IMG/VR virus record: IMGVR_UViG_3300031787_000944
Location: 1 to 21,922 of that record
Length of the DNA stretch: 21,922 nt
Direction: 5' to 3' (one strand)
From: a virus
Shown: positions 18,858-21,922 of the stretch, in pieces
Layout of the letters: every line of letters begins with the position of its first letter
Numbering within the stretch: position 1 is the first letter of the stretch
Translations under genes and position numbers: made by a program
The notes under the pieces: model-generated
Told to the model about the DNA's origin: nothing
The model's database searches: none
The model's input: the letters and a program-made list of their open reading frames with translations, nothing else

Positions 18858-19361
18858 TTGGCCACAATGAAAGAGGTCGGGGAGCACCTCGATCTCGGGC
18901 TGACATCCATCAAAGAACTCCTGCGTGACGGCACCATTCCAGGGGCAAAAGGGCCGGGTGGTCTGGACTTGGATGAGTGCCGCATCGCCTACATCCGCAA
19001 CCTGCGTGGCAAGGCGGCGGGGCGTATCAAGCAGGCACCGATGCCTGTGCCGGATGGTGCGCTTGAGCTAAACGCCGAGCGGGCACGGCTCGCGCACCAC
19101 CAGGCAAACAAGGCCGCGCTCGATGAGCAAGAAGTCCGCGGCGATCTGGTGCGCGCCGAGGACGTGACGCGCTCCGTGTCGGATGCGTTCCGCCGCGTGC
19201 GGGCTCGACTGCTGTCCCTGCCGACCAAGCTCACACCTATCGTGCTTGGATCGACCGACACGGTTGAGGTTAAAGACGCGATCGAGGCGGGCGTTCTGGA
19301 AGCGCTGGCCGAGTTGACCCGCGAGACGGTGGAGGACGATGGACCAGAAGAGAGCGAATAG
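18858..19361 (+). CDS. Terminase small subunit, Nu1-like
   Basis: The 167-residue DNA-recognition subunit of the packaging motor starts at TTG 18858, with GAGG 7 bases before it; this gives MATMKEVGEHLDLGLTSIKE, the usual Nu1 start, whereas ATG 18867 would be 16 bases from that site. The N-terminal winged helix (KEVGEHLDLGLTSIKELLRD) binds DNA; a linker with PVPDGALELNAERARLAHHQ leads to the helical assembly part (ANKAALDEQEVRGDLVRAED), and the C-terminus is acidic (TVEDDGPEESE) and would meet the large subunit. It overlaps the large subunit gene by 23 bases. Confidence 0.87.
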   Translation: MATMKEVGEHLDLGLTSIKELLRDGTIPGAKGPGGLDLDECRIAYIRNLRGKAAGRIKQAPMPVPDGALELNAERARLAHHQANKAALDEQEVRGDLVRAEDVTRSVSDAFRRVRARLLSLPTKLTPIVLGSTDTVEVKDAIEAGVLEALAELTRETVEDDGPEESE

Positions 19362-21204
19362 CCTCGTCTCGTCCTGCTTTGCCGCATTCGCGCCGCCACC
19401 GAAACAGACCGTTTCGGAGTGGGCTGATACGCATCGGCAGTTGTCGAGCGAGGCAAGCGCAGAGCCGGGAAAGTGGATCACATCGCGCGCTGAATACCAG
19501 CGCGGGATCATGGATTCGATCTCTGATCCGCGCGTTGAAACGGTTGTCGTGATGTCGTCGGCGCAGGTCGGCAAGACCGAGGTGATCAACAACCTGGTTG
19601 GCTACCTGATGCACCGGGACCCGTGCCCGATACTGGTGCTGCAGCCAACGATCGAGATGGCGCAGGCATGGTCCAAGGACCGGCTCGCGCCAATGATGCG
19701 CGACACCAGCTGCCTGTCCGAGCTGGTGCATGTCGGCGGTCGGCGCGAGTCGTCGAACACGCTGCTTCACAAGATTTTTCCCGGCGGCCACATCACGCTG
19801 GCCGGCGCCAACTCACCGGCATCACTGGCATCGCGCCCTATCCGCGTACTGCTCTGCGACGAGGTGGACCGCTACCCGGTGTCAGCCGGGACCGAGGGCG
19901 ACCCGGTAAACCTCGCGCGCAAGCGGACCGCGACGTTCTGGAACCGGAAGATCTTGCTGACGTCCACCCCGACGGTGAAGGGCGCCAGCCGCATCGAGCT
20001 GGAGTTTGAGGCCTCAGACCAGCGGCGATTCTTCGTGCCGTGCCTGCACTGTGGTGAATACCAGGTGCTGAAGTGGGCCAACGTTTCATGGCCGAGCGGC
20101 GAGCCACAGAAAGCGCAGTACGCCTGCGAGAGCTGCGGCGGCCTGCTGAACGACGGCCAACGTATCGCGATGATCCGGCGAGGCGAGTGGCGGGCGACGG
20201 CGCCGTTCACCGGGCGGGCAGGATTCCATCTCTCTGAGCTCTATTCGCCATGGTCCACGCTGGGCGGTATTGCGCAGGCATTCGTTGAAGCCAAGCGCTC
20301 GCCCGAAACTCTGAAGACGTGGGTGAACACGTCGCTCGGCGAGACGTGGGAAGACAGCGGCGAGGGTGTCGATGACACCGGCCTGCTCTCGCGTCGCGAG
20401 GAATACACAGCAGAAGTGCCCGACCGCGCGGTGCTGTTGACTGCAGGCGTCGACGTCCAGTCCGACCGCCTCGAGATGGAAGTGGTCGCGTGGGGCGACG
20501 GCGAAGAAAGCTGGTCCATTGATTACCTGGTCATTCACGGTGATCCGGCGCGCGGGGATGTATGGGCTGCGCTCGATGCGGCGCTGACCCGCACATACCA
20601 GCACGAGACCGGCACGGCGATGCACATCACCGCCACCGGCATCGACTCCGGCGGATCGCATACGCAGGTTGTTTACGACTACTGCCGCAGGCGCGCCATA
20701 CGCCGAGTGTTTGCTCTGAAGGGCGTGGCGGGCGCCGGGCGTCCGGTGGTGACGCTGAGCCGCAAGCACCAGGGCGGCGGGAACCGAAAGGTGGACCTGC
20801 ACCTGGTGGGCGTTGATGACGCCAAGGGCACCATCTACTCACGCCTGAAAATCGACGACGTGGGGCCGGGCTACTGCCATTTCCCGTTCGAGCGTTCCGA
20901 CGATTACTTCCTGCAGCTGACCGCCGAGCGAATCGTCACACGATTCAGCAAGGGCTTCCCGCGCAGAGAGTGGGTGAAGGTCCGCGCACGCAATGAAGCG
21001 CTTGATTGTCGCGTCTACGCATACGCAGCGCTTCGCATTTTGAATCCCGTCTGGTCTGCCGTCTCTCGACGCGTTGCACAGCAGGAACGACAGGCACCGC
21101 CACCGGCGCCGACTGAAGATCCGATCAATCGCATCGTCCAAACCCGCAAGCCAGCGCGAGCGCGCAGGCCTGGCGGTGGATGGTCCACAGGGTGGAAGAA
21201 ATGA
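19339..21204 (+). CDS. Terminase large subunit, lambda gpA type
   Basis: The 621-residue packaging ATPase-nuclease shows the Walker A-like SSAQVGKTE (73-81), Walker B LLCDE (171-175), and coupling motif TSTP (208-211). Paired cysteines C235/C238 and C263/C266 form the zinc insertion (PCLHCGE and YACESCGG). The nuclease part follows with GVDVQSDR (D372), ATGIDSGGSH (D436) and the RNEALDCRVYAY end (551-562). This is the full gpA layout, so packaging is likely from cos-type ends. Length and order are normal; the tail is Pro/Arg-rich. Confidence 0.95.
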   Translation: MDQKRANSLVSSCFAAFAPPPKQTVSEWADTHRQLSSEASAEPGKWITSRAEYQRGIMDSISDPRVETVVVMSSAQVGKTEVINNLVGYLMHRDPCPILVLQPTIEMAQAWSKDRLAPMMRDTSCLSELVHVGGRRESSNTLLHKIFPGGHITLAGANSPASLASRPIRVLLCDEVDRYPVSAGTEGDPVNLARKRTATFWNRKILLTSTPTVKGASRIELEFEASDQRRFFVPCLHCGEYQVLKWANVSWPSGEPQKAQYACESCGGLLNDGQRIAMIRRGEWRATAPFTGRAGFHLSELYSPWSTLGGIAQAFVEAKRSPETLKTWVNTSLGETWEDSGEGVDDTGLLSRREEYTAEVPDRAVLLTAGVDVQSDRLEMEVVAWGDGEESWSIDYLVIHGDPARGDVWAALDAALTRTYQHETGTAMHITATGIDSGGSHTQVVYDYCRRRAIRRVFALKGVAGAGRPVVTLSRKHQGGGNRKVDLHLVGVDDAKGTIYSRLKIDDVGPGYCHFPFERSDDYFLQLTAERIVTRFSKGFPRREWVKVRARNEALDCRVYAYAALRILNPVWSAVSRRVAQQERQAPPPAPTEDPINRIVQTRKPARARRPGGGWSTGWKK

Positions 21205-21752
21205 CAGACATCGTGGAGCCGTCTGGAATCGTCGCGGGCGATTCAGCGTCATGGACCAAAAACCTGCCGCAGTATCTGCCGGCGAACGGCTGGGTGCTCA
21301 GCTACGCCATCGTGCGCGACGGCATCCGGCTCTCGGTTACCGGCACAAACAACGGCGACGGCACGCACCTGGTGACGCTGGCGGCAGCAACAACTGCAGC
21401 GTGGACACCGGGCCAATACGCGTGGCAGGCCTATGTCACCAAGTCCGCCACTTCTGAGCGCTACACCGTCGCCGCCGGCCAGATCAAGGTCGAGGCCAAC
21501 TTCGCCACCGGCGCGGTTGATGGCCGCTCGCATGTGCAGCGCACGCTCGATGCGCTGGAGGCGACGCTCGAGGGCAGGGCGTCATCGGATCAGCTGGCCT
21601 ACTCCATCGGCGGGCGCTCGATTTCCAAGATGAGCCCCGAGCAGCTGCTGACGTGGCGCGACAAATACAAGGCAGAGCTTGCAGCGGAAGAGAAGGCGCA
21701 AAAGATCGCCGCAGGGATGGGGGCCGCCGGCACCATCCGCGTGAGGATGTAG
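21201..21752 (+). CDS. Putative head-joining protein with N-terminal Ig-like and C-terminal gpW-like part
   Basis: ATG 21201 overlaps the terminase stop (ATGA). The 183-residue product has an N-terminal beta domain (MTDIVEPSGIVAGDSASWTK, VLSYAIVRDGIRLSVTGTNN, GQYAWQAYVTKSATSERYTV; about 1-100) and a C-terminal helical/beta part (SHVQRTLDALEATLEGRASS, then DQLAYSIGGRSISKMSPEQL and LTWRDKYKAEL). The latter resembles gpW-like head-joining proteins ('-Y-IG-RS---M---EL--W-D-L'). Lambda has gpW between terminase and portal in the same place. The extra N-terminal domain is not in lambda gpW. The function is inferred. Confidence 0.6.
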   Translation: MTDIVEPSGIVAGDSASWTKNLPQYLPANGWVLSYAIVRDGIRLSVTGTNNGDGTHLVTLAAATTAAWTPGQYAWQAYVTKSATSERYTVAAGQIKVEANFATGAVDGRSHVQRTLDALEATLEGRASSDQLAYSIGGRSISKMSPEQLLTWRDKYKAELAAEEKAQKIAAGMGAAGTIRVRM

Positions 21753-21753
21753 C

Positions 21754-21922
21754 GTGGGCCTGCTCGATTTGTTCCGGCGAAAAGCAACCGCCGGAGGATC
21801 AGCCGTGCGCGCGTTTCAGCCGGCGACGCGGTACTACACCGCCGGCGCACCTGACCGCCTGACATCGAGCTGGACGACGACCGTCGTTTCTGTTCACGAC
21901 GTCACGCAGAAAAACCTGCGAG
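21754..21922 (+). CDS. Phage portal protein, lambda gpB type (3' partial)
   Basis: GTG 21754 is one base after the preceding stop (TAG at 21750-21752), with GAGGA 8 bases before it. The 56 visible residues begin MGLLDLFRRKATAGGSAVRA and contain YYTAGAPDRLTSSWTTTVVS, then HDVTQKNLR. 'Y--A---RLT-SW---------D------LR' is the usual start of lambda-type portal proteins, and the place after terminase and the joining protein is right. The gene runs out of the window. Confidence 0.75.
   Translation, partial: MGLLDLFRRKATAGGSAVRAFQPATRYYTAGAPDRLTSSWTTTVVSVHDVTQKNLR

Overview
This window is most of the left part of a temperate, lambda-like tailed phage (siphovirus type) of a GC-rich bacterium, probably a proteobacterium. 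The grounds are a lambda-type Nu1/gpA terminase and lambda-type portal start, a CI/Cro switch, an exonuclease with an annealing-type partner, a T4-type lysozyme, high GC in most genes, and good Shine-Dalgarno sites. Almost every gene touches or overlaps the next by 1 or 4 bases (ATGA, TGATG, GTGA), so whole arms look like single translationally coupled operons. I infer the host only from these traits.

Layout. (1) 1-2209, plus strand: end of the late operon, with the C-terminus of a tail or fibre protein, a Zn-finger/beta-domain tail accessory protein, a 57-residue protein and a GNAT-like protein. (2) 2144-2361: an attachment site. The 3' end of a tRNA (T arm to CCA) is flanked on both sides by paired CCACACTT direct repeats, each pair with an 11-bp step, which look like integrase arm sites. 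Late genes on one side and the integrase on the other mean this is attP of a circular or circularly permuted phage genome (or a tandem-prophage junction), not a single prophage end. (3) 2382-6963: a small DUF4224-like gene running into the integrase, then, on the minus strand, the leftward early operon read from 6963 down: small genes, annealing-protein candidate, YqaJ exonuclease, small genes, excisionase-like protein, integrase.

(4) 7001-7860: the immunity region. Three 17-bp AATAC-N7-GTATT operators and one degenerate copy occupy PL and PR with identical geometry (TTGAC-, 16-bp spacer, TAGTAT; operators 27 bp apart). cI lies between them on the minus strand and its promoter appears to give a leaderless mRNA. 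(5) 7859-12960, plus strand: Cro, a winged-helix protein, a ParB-MT-A70 methyltransferase fusion with a perfect 16-bp-arm palindrome in its linker, a conserved phage protein, an O-like replication protein with an embedded origin-like sequence, then a nin-like run of small genes: a protein with an SSB-type acidic tip, a DUF1367-like protein, a zinc-finger protein, a VRR-NUC nuclease and a Q-like candidate.

(6) 12961-15266: a dyad and -35 box, a strong terminator (pR'-tR'-like), a T4-type lysozyme, an HTH-metallophosphoesterase, a zinc ribbon, a holin candidate and a small membrane/coiled-coil protein. (7) 15277-18772: a cassette of receptor-binding or fibre-type structural genes, unusually placed before the terminase, including one AT-richer lectin-like gene and one protein made of about 16 twenty-residue repeats. 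(8) 18858-21922: terminase small and large subunits, a head-joining candidate and the start of the portal gene. No complete tRNA, rRNA, CRISPR array or insertion sequence was seen.
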